Part shown: positions 25,501 to 39,505 of the stretch, piece by piece
Layout of the letters: every line of letters starts with the position of its first letter
How positions within the stretch are numbered: position 1 is the stretch's first letter
Assembly (NCBI RefSeq): GCF_048564905.1
Contig: NC_133002.1
Span: 30,184,501 to 30,248,500, forward strand
DNA from: Vicugna pacos
Lineage: Eukaryota; Chordata; Mammalia; Artiodactyla; Camelidae
Direction of reading: 5' to 3'
DNA: 64,000 bases
Made by a program: the position numbers and the translations under genes
Notes under the pieces: model-generated
The model's database searches: none
Told to the model about the DNA's origin: nothing
The model's input: only the letters and a program-made list of their open reading frames with translations

Positions 25501-28500
25501 GGTTACTGGGAAACATACTGATAAACCAGAGATTGTGTTTATACTGCAACCCATTTACTTTATGTTAAATGAACGAAAGTCTCTCCACATGCTAAATTCT
25601 GAGAGTTAAGTGTGTGTGAAACAAGTCAATTTGCTAGCCTGTTTGGAAAACACAGTTTCTTGTGAGTGAAACTACACTACATTTATATATATGGGGAGGC
25701 ACTAGATCCAACTAGGTTTTACAGTGAAAACTACATGAACTTCAAACCGGCAGTAGGAAGCATACTGAAAAAGCAGAGGTAGTGTTTCTACTGCAAAGTA
25801 TTCCATTTATACTACATGAACAAATGTCTCTCCACATGCTCAATTCTGAGAGTTAAGTGTGTGTGAAAGCCCTCAATTTCCTAGCTTCTTGGGAACACAC
25901 AGTTAGTGTTGAGACTGAAATTACACTAAATACATAATATGGGGAGGCACAAACTCCAACACGATTTTACAGTGAAAACTGCATGAACTTCAAACTGGCA
26001 CTAGGAAACTTATTGAGATTCCAGTTTTAATGTTTCTACTGCAACTGATTACATTTTTGCCAGATGAACGAACATCTCTCCACATACTTAATTCTTGGAG
26101 TTAAGTGTGTGTGAAAGCCATTAATTTCCTGGATTGTTGGGAACACACAGTTTCTTTAGAGTGTGAACTACAGTACATACATATATATGGGGACGGACTT
26201 GATCCAACTCAGTTTTACTGTGAATACTGCATGAAAATCAAACTGGCACTAGGAAACATACTGAGAAACCAGAGTGAGTGTTTCTACTGCAACCCATTCT
26301 ATTATGCCAGATGAATGAACGTCTCTTCACATGCTGAATTCTGAGAGATAAGTGTTTGTGAAATCCATCAATCTCTGAGCTTGTTGGGAAAACACAGTTT
26401 GTTTTGAGAATGAAACTACACTACATACATATACATTGGGAGGAACAAGCTCTAACTCAATTTTACAGAGAAAACTGCATGAACTTCAAACTGACACTAG
26501 GAATCATACCGAGAAACCAGAGTTAGTGTTTGTACAGAAACCCATCCTCTTTAAGGTAGATGAGCAAGGGTGTCTCACCAGCTCAATTCTGAGATTTAAG
26601 TACGTGTGAAATCCGACAATCTGCTAGCTTGTTGCGAACACACAGTTTGTTTTGAGAGTGAAAATAGACTACAAACATGTATATGGGGGAGTCCTATTTC
26701 CAAATCTGTTTTACACTGACAACTGCATGAACTAAAAAACAGCACTAGGAAACATACTGAGAGACCAGAGTTCCTGTTTCTACTGCCACCCATTCCCTTT
26801 ATGCTAGATGAACCAAAATCTCTCCACATGATGAATTCTGAGGGTTAAGTGTGTGTTAAAATTGTCAGTCTCCGAGCTTGTTGGGAACACACAGTTTGTT
26901 CTGAGACTGAAATTACAATACAAACATAATGAGGGGGGCAAGCTCCCACCCGGTTTTAAAGTGAAAACTCCATGAACTTCACACAGGAACTAGTAAACCT
27001 AATGAGAGACCAGAAATATTGCTCCTAATGCATCCCATTCCATTTATGCTAGATGAACGAATGTCTCACTACATGCTCAATTCTGAGAGTTAAGTGTGTG
27101 TGAAAGCTGTCAATCTCTTAGCTTTTTGGGAACACACCATTACTATTGGGAATGAAACAACACTGCATACATAATATGGAAGGGACAAGCTCCAAATCGG
27201 GTTTACAGTGAAAACTGCATGAACTTCAAAGCGGCACTAGGAAACATACTGAGAAAGCAGAGTTATTGTTTCGACTGCAACCCATTCCATTTATTTTCGA
27301 TAAATGAACATCTGTCCTCAAGTTTAATTCTGATAGTTAACTGTGTGTGTGTGAAACCTGCCAATCTCCTAGCTTGTTGGGAACACTCAGTTTCTTCTGA
27401 GGGTGAAACTACACTACATAAATAATATGGGGAAGCGCAAACTCCAAATTGATTTTAAAGTGAAAACTGCATGAATTTCAAACCGGCACTAGGAAACATA
27501 CTGAGAGAGAGTTAGTGTTTCTACTGCAAACCATTTCCTTTATGCAAGATGAACGAAAGTCTCTCCACATGCTCAAATCTCAGAGTTAAGTGTGTAGGAA
27601 AGCTGTCAATCTGCTAGCTTATTGGGAATGCACAGTTTATTCTGAGAGTGAAACTACACTACATACTTATATATGGGGAGGCAATAGCTCCATCTCGTTT
27701 TTTCAGTGAAAACTGCATGAACTTCTAACTGGCACTAGGAAACATACTGAGAAACCAGAGTTTGTGTTTCTACAGATACCTGTTCCACTATGGCAGATGA
27801 ACACACATCTCTCCACATGCTCAATTCTGAGAGTTTAGTGTGTGTGAAAGCTGTCAATATCCTAGCTTGTAAAAAACACACAGTTTCTTTTGAGAGTGAA
27901 AATACACTACATACATATATATTTGGATGCAGAATCTACTACTTGGTTTTACAGTAGAATATGCACGAAATTCAAACCGGCATTAGGAAACATACTGAGA
28001 AACCAGAGTAAGTGTTTCTACTGCAACCCATTCCCTTTAAGCTAGATGCACGAAACTCTCTCCACATGCTCAATTCTGAGAGTTTAGTGTATGTTAAAGC
28101 CATTAATTTGCTAGCTTGTTGGGAAAACACAGTTTCTTGTTAGTTGATCTACACTAAATTCATATATATGTGGAGGAAGTAGCTACAACTTGGTTTTACA
28201 GTAAAAACTGAATAAACTTCAAACCTCCACTAGGAAACTTACTGGGAAAACAGAGGTGTTGTTTTACTGCAACCCATTCCATTTAGGCTAGATGAATGAA
28301 AGTCTCTTGACATGTTCAAACCTGAGACTTAAGTGTGTGTGAATGCCGTTAATCTGCCTGCTTCTTGGGAACACACATTTCCTTATGAGGGTGAAACTAC
28401 ACTACATACATATATATGGTGGATTTCTACCTCCAAATGGGTTTTACATTGAAACAGCATGTACTACAAACGAGCACTAGGAAACATGCTGAGAGATCAA

Positions 28501-28694
28501 TGGTTGTGTTTCTACTGCCACCCATTCCCTTTATGCTAGATGAACGGACGTCTCTCCACATGCACAATTCTGAGAGTTAAGAGTGTGTGAAAGCCATCAA
28601 TCTCTTATCTTGCTGCGAACACACTGTTACTAAGAGACTGAATCTACACTACGTACATAATATGGGCAGTTACTAGCTCAAACTCGGTTTTACA
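16591..28694. repeat. Long type A block (end of U1 into U2)
   Basis: The monomers have type A words throughout: ctgcaaccc, gttaagtgtg, gagagtgaaactac and gaggcactagc. The block contains decayed copies of the segment found at the start of each unit. About 18,310-19,800 and 21,290-22,490 resemble 355-1,830, each with special monomers such as taaataatatggggaagcg and cttgttagttg. Another pair is about 17,180-17,650 and 25,350-25,830, offset 8,184 bp (33 monomers). Confidence 0.78.
21651..21663. repeat. Single-monomer in-register loss in an old type A duplicate
   Basis: Compared with 700-990 and 18,650-18,930, one monomer is missing. The text gtgtgtgggaaagctgtc belongs to one parental monomer and aatatcctagcttgtaag to the next. 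The join lies in the shared word gaaagctgtcaat. Confidence 0.65.
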
Positions 28695-29890
28695 GTGAAA
28701 ATTTCATGAAATTCTAACTAGCACTAAGAAACATACCGACAAATCAGAGTAACTGATTACAGTCCTTAATATTCCCTTTTGCTAGATGAATGAATGTCTC
28801 TACACCTACTCAAATCTCAGAGTTCAATGTGTGTGAAAGATGTCAATCACCTAGCTTGATGGGAACACAAAGTTTGTTTTGAGTGGGGAATTACACTACA
28901 TATATTTATATGGGAAAGTACTAGATTCAACATGGTTTACAGTGAAAAATGCATGACTTTCAAATCGGCACAGGGATACAAATTGAGAAATCATAGTAAG
29001 TGTTTCCAGTTCTATTCATACCCTTCATGCTAGATGAGCGAATGCTTCCCCAGGTGCTCAATTCTGAGAGTTGCATGTGTGTGACAACAATCAATCAGCT
29101 TGCTTGTTGGGAATACACAGTTTGATTTGCATGGGGAACTACACTAAATAAAAACATTTTTGAAAATTAACTCCAACATGGCTTTACAGTGAAAAATGCA
29201 TGAACTTCAAACTGGCTTTAGGAAACATACTGAGAAATCAGAGTTAGTTTTTCTATTGCTACCCTTTCCCTTTATGATAGATTAATGAACGCCTCTCTGC
29301 ATGCTCAATTCTGAGAACTGAATGTGTGTGAAAGCCAACAATCAATAGCTTGATGGGAACACAAGGATTCTTTTCAGTGGGGAAATGCACTACATACATA
29401 TATATGGGGAGGTACTAGCTCCAAATAGGTTTTACACTAAAAACTGCATGAACTTCAAACTGGCACAAGCAAACATACTGAGAATTCAGAGCAAGTGTAT
29501 CAACTGCTATCAATTATGTTTATGCTAGATGAACGACCACATCTCTATATGCTCAATTATGAGTGTTGAATGTGTGTGAAAGCCGTCAGTATCCTAGCTT
29601 GAAGAAACACAATGTTTCTTTTCAGTTGGGTGCTGCACTTCATAGATATATATGGAGAGGTACTAGCTACAACCCAGTTTTACAGTGAAAACTGCATAAA
29701 CTTCAAACTGACACTAGGAAACATATTGAGAAATCAGGGTTAGTGTTTGTACTGCTAACCTTTCCATTTAAGCTAGATGAAGGAACACTTCTTTACCTAC
29801 TCAATGAAGAGAGTTCAATGTGTGTGAAAGCCATCAATCACCTGACTTGTTGGGAACACACTGTTTGTTTTGAGTGGTTAACTGCACTAC

Positions 29891-29908
29891 ATATATATAT
29901 ATATATAT
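29891..29908. repeat. (AT)9 tract, locus 1, U2
   Basis: 18 bp at the position equivalent to 3,027 of U1. Confidence 0.95.
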
Positions 29909-30253
29909 GTTGGGATGTACTATCTCCACCTCTATTTTACAGTGAAAACTGCATGACAGTCAAACTGGCACTAAGAAACATACTGAGAAATCAGAGTAAT
30001 TGTTTACAGTGCTACCCATTCACTTTATGCTGGATGAATGAATGCATCTATTCCTGCTCAATTCTGAGAGTTGAGTGTGTGAGAAATCATCAAAAGTCAA
30101 GCTTGTTGGCAACACACACTTTGTTTCCACTGGTGAACTACACTACATACATATATATGGGGTGGTAATAGCTCCAACTCTGTTTTACACTGAAAAATTT
30201 ATGAAATTCAAACAGGCACTAGGAAACATACTGAGAAATCACTGTAAGTGTTT

Positions 30254-30376
30254 TTTTAAACTTTTTTATTGATTTATAATCATTTTAAAATGTTGTGTCA
30301 AATTCCAGTGTTCAGCACAATTTTTCAGTCATTCATGGACATATACACACTCATTGCCACAATTTTTTTCTCTGGG
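30254..30376 (-). mobile_element. LINE-1 3'-end fragment, U2 copy
   Basis: It has the same 123 bp and the same flanking duplication (30,240-30,253 and 30,377-30,390) as in U1. It was copied with the unit and is not an independent insertion. Confidence 0.8.
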
Positions 30377-33300
30377 CACAGTAAGTGTTTCTAATACTAC
30401 CCATTCCCTCTATGCTAGGTGAATGAACACTCTACACCTGCTCAATTCTGACAGTTCAATGTGTGTTAAAGCTGTTAATCACTTAGCTTATTAGGAACAA
30501 CAGATTATTTTCAGTGGGGAAATACACTACTTACATATATATGGGGATGCACAAGCTGCAACTTGGTTTTACAGTGAAAACTGCATGAATTTCAAATCAG
30601 CACTGGGAAACATACTGGGAAACCAGAGTAAGTGTTTCTATTGTTACCCATTCCTTTTATACTAGATGAACGAATGCCTCTACACCTGCTTAACTCTGAG
30701 AAGTTCCTGTGTGTGAAAACCATCAATCACCTAGCTTGTTGGGAAAACACACTTTGTTTTGATAGGGTACTACACTTCATAGATATATAAGGGTAGATAC
30801 TAGCTCCAACTCGGTTTTACCATGGAATTGCATGAACTTCAAACTGGCACTAGTAAACATACAGATAAATGAGAGCAATTGTTTACAGTGCTAACCATTC
30901 CCTTTATGCTAGATGAACGAATGCCTCTACACCTGCTCAATTCTGAGAGTTCAATGTGTGTAAAATTCATCAAACACCTATCTTGTTGGGAACACACAGT
31001 TTGTTTCCAGTGGGGAACTACACTACATAAATATATATGGGGAGGTACTAGCTCCAACTCGATTTTGCAGTGAAAAATTCATGAAATTCTAACTGGCACT
31101 ATGAAACATACTGACAATCCAGAATAAGTGTTTACACTGCTACCCATTCCTTTATGCTAGATGAATGAATACCTCTACACCTACTCAATTCTGAGTTCAT
31201 TGTTTGTGAAAGCTGTCAATCACATAGCTTGCTGGGAACACACAGTTTATTTTGAGTGGGAAAAAACACTAAATATATGTATATATGGATTTACTAGCTC
31301 CAACTCGGTTTTACAGTGAAAACTGCATGAGGTTCAAACTGGCACTAGAATACATACAGAAAAATCAGTGTAAGTGATTCAGGGCTAACCATCCTCTTTA
31401 AGCTAGATAAACAAATGCCTCTACACCTGCTCAATTGTGAGAGATCAATATGTCTAAAAGTCGTCAGTCACTTCGCTTGTTGGGAATACAAAGTTTGTTT
31501 TGAGTAAGGAACTACGCTACATACATATATATGGGGAGTTACTAGATTCAACTCGATTTTACTGTGAAAACTGCATGAACTTCAACCTGCACTTGGAAAA
31601 ATACTGAGAAATCAGAGTAAGTGTTTATACTGATAACCAATCCCTTTATGCTAGATGAATGAACGCCTTTTCACATGCTCAATTCTGAGAGTTGAAAGTG
31701 TGTGAAAGCTGTAACATAGCTTGTTGGAAAAACAGAGTTTATTTTGAGTAGGAAACTATACTTCATACATATATATATGGGGAGGTACAGGCTACAACTC
31801 GATTTTACAGTGAAAAGTGGATGAAATTCAAACCGAAACTAGGAAACATACTGACAAATCAGAGTAAGTGTTTCTACTGCTACCCATCCCATTTTTGCCT
31901 AATGAACGAGCGCCTCTACACCTTCTCAATTCTGAGAGTTGAATGTGTGAAAGCCATCCATCACCAAGCTTTTTGAAACGCAAAGTTTGTTTTGAGTGGG
32001 GAAATACGCTACATACATATATATAGGGAGGTAACAGCTCCAACTCGGGTTTACTGTAAAAACTGCATGAATTTCAAACCAGGACTAGGAAACAAACTGA
32101 GAAATCAGAGTAAGTGTTTCTACTTCTACCCATTCCCTTTATGCTAGATGAATGAATGCCTCTACACTTGCTCTATTCTGAGAGTTCATTGTGTGTGAAA
32201 GCCATCCATTACATAGCCTGTAGGGAATACACAGATTGTTTTGAGTGGGGAACTACACTACATAAATATATATGGGTTTGTGCTATCTGGAACTCTGTTT
32301 ACTGTGATAATTGCATGAATTTCATACTGGCACTATGAAACATACTGAGAAATCAGAGTAAGTGTTTCTTTGTTACCCATTCCCTTTATGCTAGATGAAT
32401 GAACACTTCTACACCTGCTCAATACTGAAAGTTTAATGTATGTCAAAACCATCAATCACCTAGCTTGTTGGGAACATACACTTTGTTTTGAATGGGGAAC
32501 TACACTACATACATATATATTTGTGTAGATACTAGCTCCAACTCGGTTTTACAGTGAAAATTGCATGAACTTCAAACAGGCACTAGGAAACATACTGAGA
32601 AAACAGAGTAAGTGTTTCTACTGCTAACCATTTTCTTTATGCTAGATGAATGAACGCTTCTCCACATGATCATGTCTGAGATTTGAATCTGTGTGAACGC
32701 CATCAACCACCTACATTTTGGGAACAGACAGTTACTTTTGAGTTGGGAACTATAATACATACAAATAAATGGGGATGTACTAACTCCAACTCTGTTTTAT
32801 AGTGAAAACTGCATGAACTTCAATCTGGCAGTAAGAAACATACTGAGATTTCAGAGTAAGTGTTTCTACTGCTACCCATTCCCTTTATGCTACATGAGAA
32901 AACGCCTGTCCACATGCTAAATTGTGAGAGTTGAATGTGTGTGAAATGCATTAATCAATGAGCTTGTTAGGAAAATGTAGTTTTTTTGAGTGGGAACAAC
33001 ACTACATACATATATATGGGAAGACACTTGCTGCAAATTGGTTTTACAATGAAAACTGCATGAACGTCCAATTGGCACTAGGAAACTAACTGAGAAGTCA
33101 GAGTAAGTGTTTCTATTGCTTCCCATTCAACTTATGCTAGATGAACGAACGCCTCTAGACCTGCTCAATGTTGTGAGTTGAATGTGCAGAAAACCATTCA
33201 TCACCTAACTTGTTGGGAACACACAGTTTGTATTTAGTGGGGAAATACACAACATAAATATATATTGAGGGATACTAGCTCATAATCGGTTTTACAGAGA

Positions 33301-34495
33301 AAATTTCATGAATTTCTAACCAGTAATAGGATTCATACTGAGAAATCACACTAAGTGTTTCTACTGCTAACAATTCCCTTTATACAAGAAGAATGAATGC
33401 CTGTCAACATGCTCACATCTGAGAGTTCAACGTGTGTGAAAGCTGTCAAACACCTAGCTTGTTGGGAAAACAGAGATTTTTCCAGTGGGGAACTACACTA
33501 CATACATATATATGGGGAGGTACATGCTCCAAACTGGTTTTACGGTGAAAAATGTATGAACTTCTAACTGGCACTAGGAAACGTACTGAGAAATCAGAGT
33601 AAGTGATTATACTGATAACCATTCCCTATATGCTAGAAAAACGAATGCCTATACACCTCCTTAGTTCTGAGAGTTGTATGTGTGTGAAAGCTATCCATCA
33701 CCTAGCTTTTTGGGAACACACAGTTTGTTTTGATTGGGGAACTACACTACATACATATAATATATGGGCATGTACTAGTTCCATCTCAGTTTTACAATGA
33801 AAACTGCATGAACTTCAAACCGGCACTAGGAAACACACTGAGAAATCAGAGAAACTTTTACACTGCTACCCATTCCCTTAATGCTAGATGAATGAACGCC
33901 TCTACACCTGCTTATTCTGAGAGTTCAATGTGTTTGAAATCCGTCAAACATCAAGCTTGTTGGGAACACATAGTTTGTTTCCATTGGGGAACTACACTAC
34001 ATACATATATATGTGAGGTATTAGCTTCAATATGGTTTTACATTGAAAACTGCATGAACTTCAAACCGGCACTAGGAAACGTTTTGAGAAATCAGAGTAA
34101 GTGTTTCTACTGCTACCCATTCCATTTATGATAGATGAATGAACAATTCTCCACGTGCTAAATTCTGAGGCTTGAATTTGTGTGAAATCCCATAATCACC
34201 TAGCTTGTTGGGAACACAAATTTCTTTTCAGTGGGGAAATGCACTATTTACATATACATGGGGATGTACTAGCTCCAACTCGGTTTTACAGTGAAAACTG
34301 CATGTACTTCAAATGGCACTAGGAAACATACTGACACACCAGAATAATTGTTTCTACTGCTAACCATTCCTTTTATGCTAGATGAATGAACGTCTCTACA
34401 CCTACTGAATTCTCAGAGTTCAATGTGTGTGAAAGCGGTCAATCACCTAGCTTGGTGGGAACACAGATTTTGTTTTGATTGGGGAATAACACTTC

Positions 34496-34519
34496 ATATA
34501 TATATATATATATATATAT
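34496..34519. repeat. (AT)12 tract, locus 2, U2
   Basis: 24 bp, the same length as in U1. Confidence 0.95.
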
Positions 34520-36778
34520 GGGGAAGTACTAGCTTCAACACAGTCTTATAGTGAAAAATACACAGGCTTCAAACCAGCACAAGGAAACATATTGAGAAAC
34601 CATAGTAAGCATTTCCAATTCTACCCATTCCCTTTATAATAGATGAATGAACGCCTCAACAGGTGCTCAATATTGAGAGTCGAATGTGTGTGACAGCATT
34701 CTATCAACTTGCTTTTTGGTAACACACAGTTTGTTTTGAGTGGGGAACTAAGCTACAAAAATATATATTGGTAGGAAGTAGCTCCAACATGGTTTTACAG
34801 TGAAAACTGCATGAACTTCAAACTGGTATTAGGAAACATACTGAGAATTCACAGTTAATTATTCTACTGCTACCCTTTCCCTATATGCTAGATGAACTAA
34901 TGCCTCTCCGCATGCTCAATTCTGAGAATTGAATGTGTGTAAAAGCCAACAATCATATAGATTCTTGGGAACACAAAGATTCTTTTCAGTGGGGAACAGC
35001 ACTACATACATATATACGGGGATGTACTAGCTCCAAACGGTTTTACTGTGAAAAGTACGTGAACTTCAGACTGGCACTAGGAAACATACTGAGAAATCAG
35101 AGTAAGTGTTTCAACTGCTAGCCATTCCCTTTATGCTAGATGAAAGAACACATATTCATGTGCTCAATTTTGATTGTTGATGTGTGTGAAAGTCGTCAAT
35201 ATCCTAGCTTGAGGGAACACAATGTTTCTTTTCAGTTGGTGGCTGCACTACATACATTTATTGGGAGGTACTAGTCCCAACTCGTTTTTACTGTGAAAAC
35301 AGCATGAAATTCAAACTGGCACTATGAAACAATCTTAGAAATAGGAGTAACTCTTTCCATTGCTACCCATTCCCTTTATGCTAGTTGAATGAACACCTCT
35401 ACACCTGCTCAATTCTGAGAGTTCAATATGTGTGAGAGCCATCAATCACCTATCTTGTTGGGAACACACAGTTTGTTTTGAGTAGGGAACTACACTACAT
35501 ACATATATATGGGGAGGTACAAGCTCCAAGTCCATTTTACAGTGAAAACTTCATGAACATTAAAACTGCACTAGGAAACATACTGAGAAATCAGATTAAG
35601 TGTTTTTTCTGCTACCCATTCCCCTTATGCTAGATGAACGAATGCCTCTCCAAATGCTCAATTATTACAGTTGAATGTGTGTTAAAGCTATCACCTAGCT
35701 TGTTCAGAATACACAGTTAGTTTTGAGTGGGGAAGAACAGTACACGTATATATATATATTTATGGGGTGGTTCTAGCTTCAACTCCGTTTTACAGGGAAA
35801 ATTTCATGAAATTCTAACTGGCTGTAGGAAAGATATAGAGAAATCACAGTAAGTGTTTCCAGTGCTACACATTTCCTTTATGCTTGATGAATGAATACCT
35901 CTCCACATGCTCAATTCTGGTAGTTGAATGTATGTGAAAGCCTCCAATCACTTAGCTTGTGGGAACACAAAGATTCTTTTCAGTGTGGAGCTGCACTACT
36001 TACATAGATATGGGTTCTACTAGCTCCAACTTGGTTTTATTTTGAAAACTGCATGATATTTAAACAGGCACAAGGAAGCATACCAAGAAATCAGACTAAG
36101 TCATTCTACTGCTAACCATTCTCTTTATAATTGATGAAAGAACGCCTCTCCATATGCTCATTTCTGAGAGTTGAATGTGTGTGAAAGTCATCAATCACAT
36201 ACCTTGTTGGGAACACACAGTTTTGTGTGGGGTACTACAGTACATACATACATATTGGGAGGTACTAGCTCCAACTCGATTTTACAGTGAAAACTGCATG
36301 AACTTCAAACCAGTACTAGGAAACATACTGAGAAACTAGAGAAAGTGTTTCTACTGCAACCCATTCCCTTTATGCTAGATGAACGAATGTCTCTCCACAT
36401 GCTAAATTCTGAGACTTGAATTTGTGTGAAATCCCTTAATCACCTAGCTTGTTGGGAACACAAAGTTTCTTTTCAGTGGGAAAATGCACTATTTACATAT
36501 ACATGGGGATGTACTAGCTCCAACTCGGTTTCACAGTGAAAACTGCATGAACTTCAAAATAGCACTAGCAAACATACTGAGTAATCAGAGTAAGTGTTTA
36601 CAGTGCTACCCATTCCCTTTATGCTAGATGAAGGACTACCTATCCATATGCTCAATTAAGAGAGTTGAATGTGTGTCAAAGCTGTCAATTACCTAGCTTG
36701 TTGGGAACACACTCTTTTAAGTGGGGTATTACCCTACATACATATATATTGGTAGGTACTAGCTCCATTTCGGTTTTA

Positions 36779-36787
36779 CAGTGAAAA
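36779..36787. repeat. Hybrid B/A monomer junction in U2 (relative to U1, 60 monomers absent)
   Basis: Up to the shared word cagtgaaaa, the text follows U1 at 9,922-9,930 (preceded by tttcggttttA). After it, the text follows U1 from 24,740 (ctgcatgaacttcaaacagg, then cactaag). U1 has a g after the word on the left side and a c on the right side, so the crossover can be placed within these 9 bases. The exchange is exactly in monomer phase. Confidence 0.88.
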
Positions 36788-39505
36788 CTGCATGAACTTC
36801 AAACAGGCACTAAGAAAAATACCGAGGAACCAGAGATAGTGTTTCTACTGCAACCCATTCTATTTATGCTAGATGAACGAATGTCTGTCCACATGCTCAA
36901 TTCTGAGAGTTACGCATGTATGAAAGCCATCAATCCGCTAGCTTGTTGGGAGCACACAGTTTATTTGGGCATGAAACTTCAATACATACATATATATTGG
37001 GAGGCACTAGCTCCAACTCAGTTTCACAGTGAAAACTGCATGAAATTCAAACCATCACTAGGAAACATACTGTGAATCCAGAGTTAGAGTTTCTACTGAA
37101 ACCCATTCCACTTATGCCAGATAAACGAACGTCTCTCTACATGCTCAATTCTGAGAGTTAACTGTGTGTGAAAGCCAAGAATCTTCTAGCTTGTTGGAAA
37201 CACACAGACCTTTTGAGAGTGAAACTACACTACCTACATATATATGGGGATTTATAGCTCCAAAGCGGTTTTACAGTTAAAACTGCATGAATTTCAAACT
37301 GGCAATAGGGAACTTACTGAGAGACAAAAGTTCGTGTTTCTACTGCAAACCATTCCCTTTATGCCAGATGAATGAAAGTCTTTCCATATGCTCAATTTTG
37401 AGAGTTATGTGTGTGTGATTGTCGTCAAGGTTATAGCTTGTTGGGATCACACAGCTTCTTCTGAGAGTGAAAACACACTACGTACATATATATGTGGAGG
37501 CAGAAGATATACCTCGGTTTTAGAGTGGAAACAGCATGAATTTTAAATGGTTACTGGGAAACATACTGATAAACCAGAGATTGTGTTTATACTGCAACCC
37601 ATTTACTTTATGTTAAATGAACGAAAGTCTCTCCACATGCTAAATTCTGAGAGTTAAGTGTGTGTGAAACAAGTCAATTTGCTAGCCTGTTTGGAAAACA
37701 CAGTTTCTTGTGAGTGAAACTACACTACATTTATATATATGGGGAGGCACTAGATCCAACTAGGTTTTACAGTGAAAACTACATGAACTTCAAACCAGCA
37801 GTAGGAAGCAAACTGAAAAAGCAGAGGTAGTGTTTCTACTGCAAAGTATTCCATTTATACTACATGAACAAATGTCTCTCCACATGCTCAATTCTGAGAG
37901 TTAAGTGTGTGTGAAAGCTGTCAATCTCTTAGCTTTTTGGGAACACACCATTACTATTGGGAATGAAACAACACTGCATACATAATATGGAAGGGACAAG
38001 CTCCAAATCGGGTTTACAGTGAAAACTGCATGAACTTCAAAGCGGCACTAGGAAACATACTGAGAAAACAGAGTTATTGTTTCGACTGCAACCCATTCCA
38101 TTTATTTTCGATAAATGAACATCTGTCCTCAAGTTTAATTCTGATAGTTAACTGTGTGTGTGTGAAACCTGCCAATCTCCTAGCTTGTTGGGAACACTCA
38201 GTTTCTTCTGAGGGTGAAACTACACTACATAAATAATATGGGGAAGCGCAAACTCCAAATTGATTTTAAAGTGAAAACTGCATGAATTTCAAACCGGCAC
38301 TAGGAAACATACTGAGAGAGAGTTAGTGTTTCTACTGCAAACCATTTCCTTTATGCAAGATGAACGAAAGTCTCTCCACATGCTCAAATCTCAGAGTTAA
38401 GTGTGTAGGAAAGCTGTCAATCTGCTAGCTTATTGGGAATGCACAGTTTATTCTGAGAGTGAAACTACACTACATACTTATATATGGGGAGGCAATAGCT
38501 CCATCTCGTTTTTTCAGTGAAAACTGCATGAACTTCTAACTGGCACTAGGAAACATACTGAGAAACCAGAGTTTGTGTTTCTACAGATACCTGTTCCACT
38601 ATGGCAGATGAACACACATCTCTCCACATGCTCAATTCTGAGAGTTTAGTGTGTGTGAAAGCTGTCAATATCCTAGCTTGTAAAAAACACACAGTTTCTT
38701 TTGAGAGTGAAAATACACTACATACATATATATTTGGATGCAGAATCTACTACTTGGTTTTACAGTAGAATATGCATGAAATTCAAACCGGCATTAGGAA
38801 ACATACTGAGAAACCAGAGTAAGTGTTTCTACTGCAACCCATTCCCTTTAAGCTAGATGCACGAAACTCTCTCCACATGCTCAATTCTGAGAGTTTAGTG
38901 TATGTTAAAGCCATTAATTTGCTAGCTTGTTGGGAAAACACAGTTTCTTGTTAGTTGATCTACACTAAATTCATATATATGTGGAGGAAGTAGCTACAAC
39001 TTGGTTTTACAGTAAAAACTGAATAAACTTCAAACCTCCACTAGGAAACTTACTGGGAAAACAGAGGTGTTGTTTTACTGCAACCCATTCCATTTAGGCT
39101 AGATGAATGAAAGTCTCTTGACATGTTCAAACCTGAGACTTAAGTGTGTGTGAATGCCGTTAATCTGCCTGCTTCTTGGGAACACACATTTCCTTATGAG
39201 GGTGAAACTACACTACATACATATATATGGTGGATTTCTACCTCCAAATGGGTTTTACATTGAAACAGCATGTACTACAAACGAGCACTAGGAAACATGC
39301 TGAGAGATCAATGGTTGTGTTTCTACTGCCACCCATTCCCTTTATGCTAGATGAACGGACGTCTCTCCACATGCACAATTCTGAGAGTTAAGAGTGTGTG
39401 AAAGCCATCAATCTCTTATCTTGCTGCGAACACACTGTTACTAAGAGACTGAATCTACACTACGTACATAATATGGGCAGTTACTAGCTCAAACTCGGTT
39501 TTACA
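36784..39505. repeat. Type A block across U2/U3
   Basis: It is equivalent to 24,735-25,900 joined to about 230-1,830 of U1, with five monomers missing at the join near 37,880-37,918. All monomers are type A. Confidence 0.85.
37882..37918. repeat. Five-monomer deletion junction in U2
   Basis: The left side follows U3 through 48,738 (a monomer with tctctccacatgctcaattc). The right side follows U3 from about 49,976 (tgtcaatctcttagcttttt). The two parental monomers are identical over about 37 bases ending in gtgtgtgaaagc, so the crossover lies somewhere in that tract. The loss is 1,237 bp, in monomer phase. Confidence 0.88.

Larger units (their letters stand above)
355..27218. repeat. HOR unit U1, long form (108 monomers)
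   Basis: This unit is 26,864 bp long and holds 108 monomers counted from the gcatgaac anchor. Its left part (355 to about 9,930) and right part (about 24,740 to 27,218) match U3 and U4 collinearly. The intervening 14,809 bp (60 monomers) occurs once in the window and contains the only type C zone. The difference in length from U3 is 14,807 bp, which equals 14,809 minus 2 bp from the AT tracts, so no other net length change exists. In the short units the corresponding join is a single hybrid monomer, whereas in U1 the monomers on each side continue smoothly. The long form therefore looks ancestral. Confidence 0.9.
28695..36783. repeat. Type B block of U2
   Basis: It is collinear with 1,831-9,926 of U1, including the L1 piece and both AT tracts. 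It ends at the hybrid B/A monomer at 36,779-36,787. Confidence 0.85.
27219..38029. repeat. HOR unit U2, 43 monomers, five short of standard
   Basis: U2 is 10,811 bp, 1,246 bp shorter than U3. The missing part matches U3 bases from about 48,739 to 49,975 (1,237 bp, five monomers). The rest of the difference is 8 bp in AT tracts and one T in a T-run near 32,982. The join lies near 37,880-37,918. U2 also has private single-base variants, for example T at 31,588 where U1, U3 and U4 have C in cttcaaccCgcac. Confidence 0.92.
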
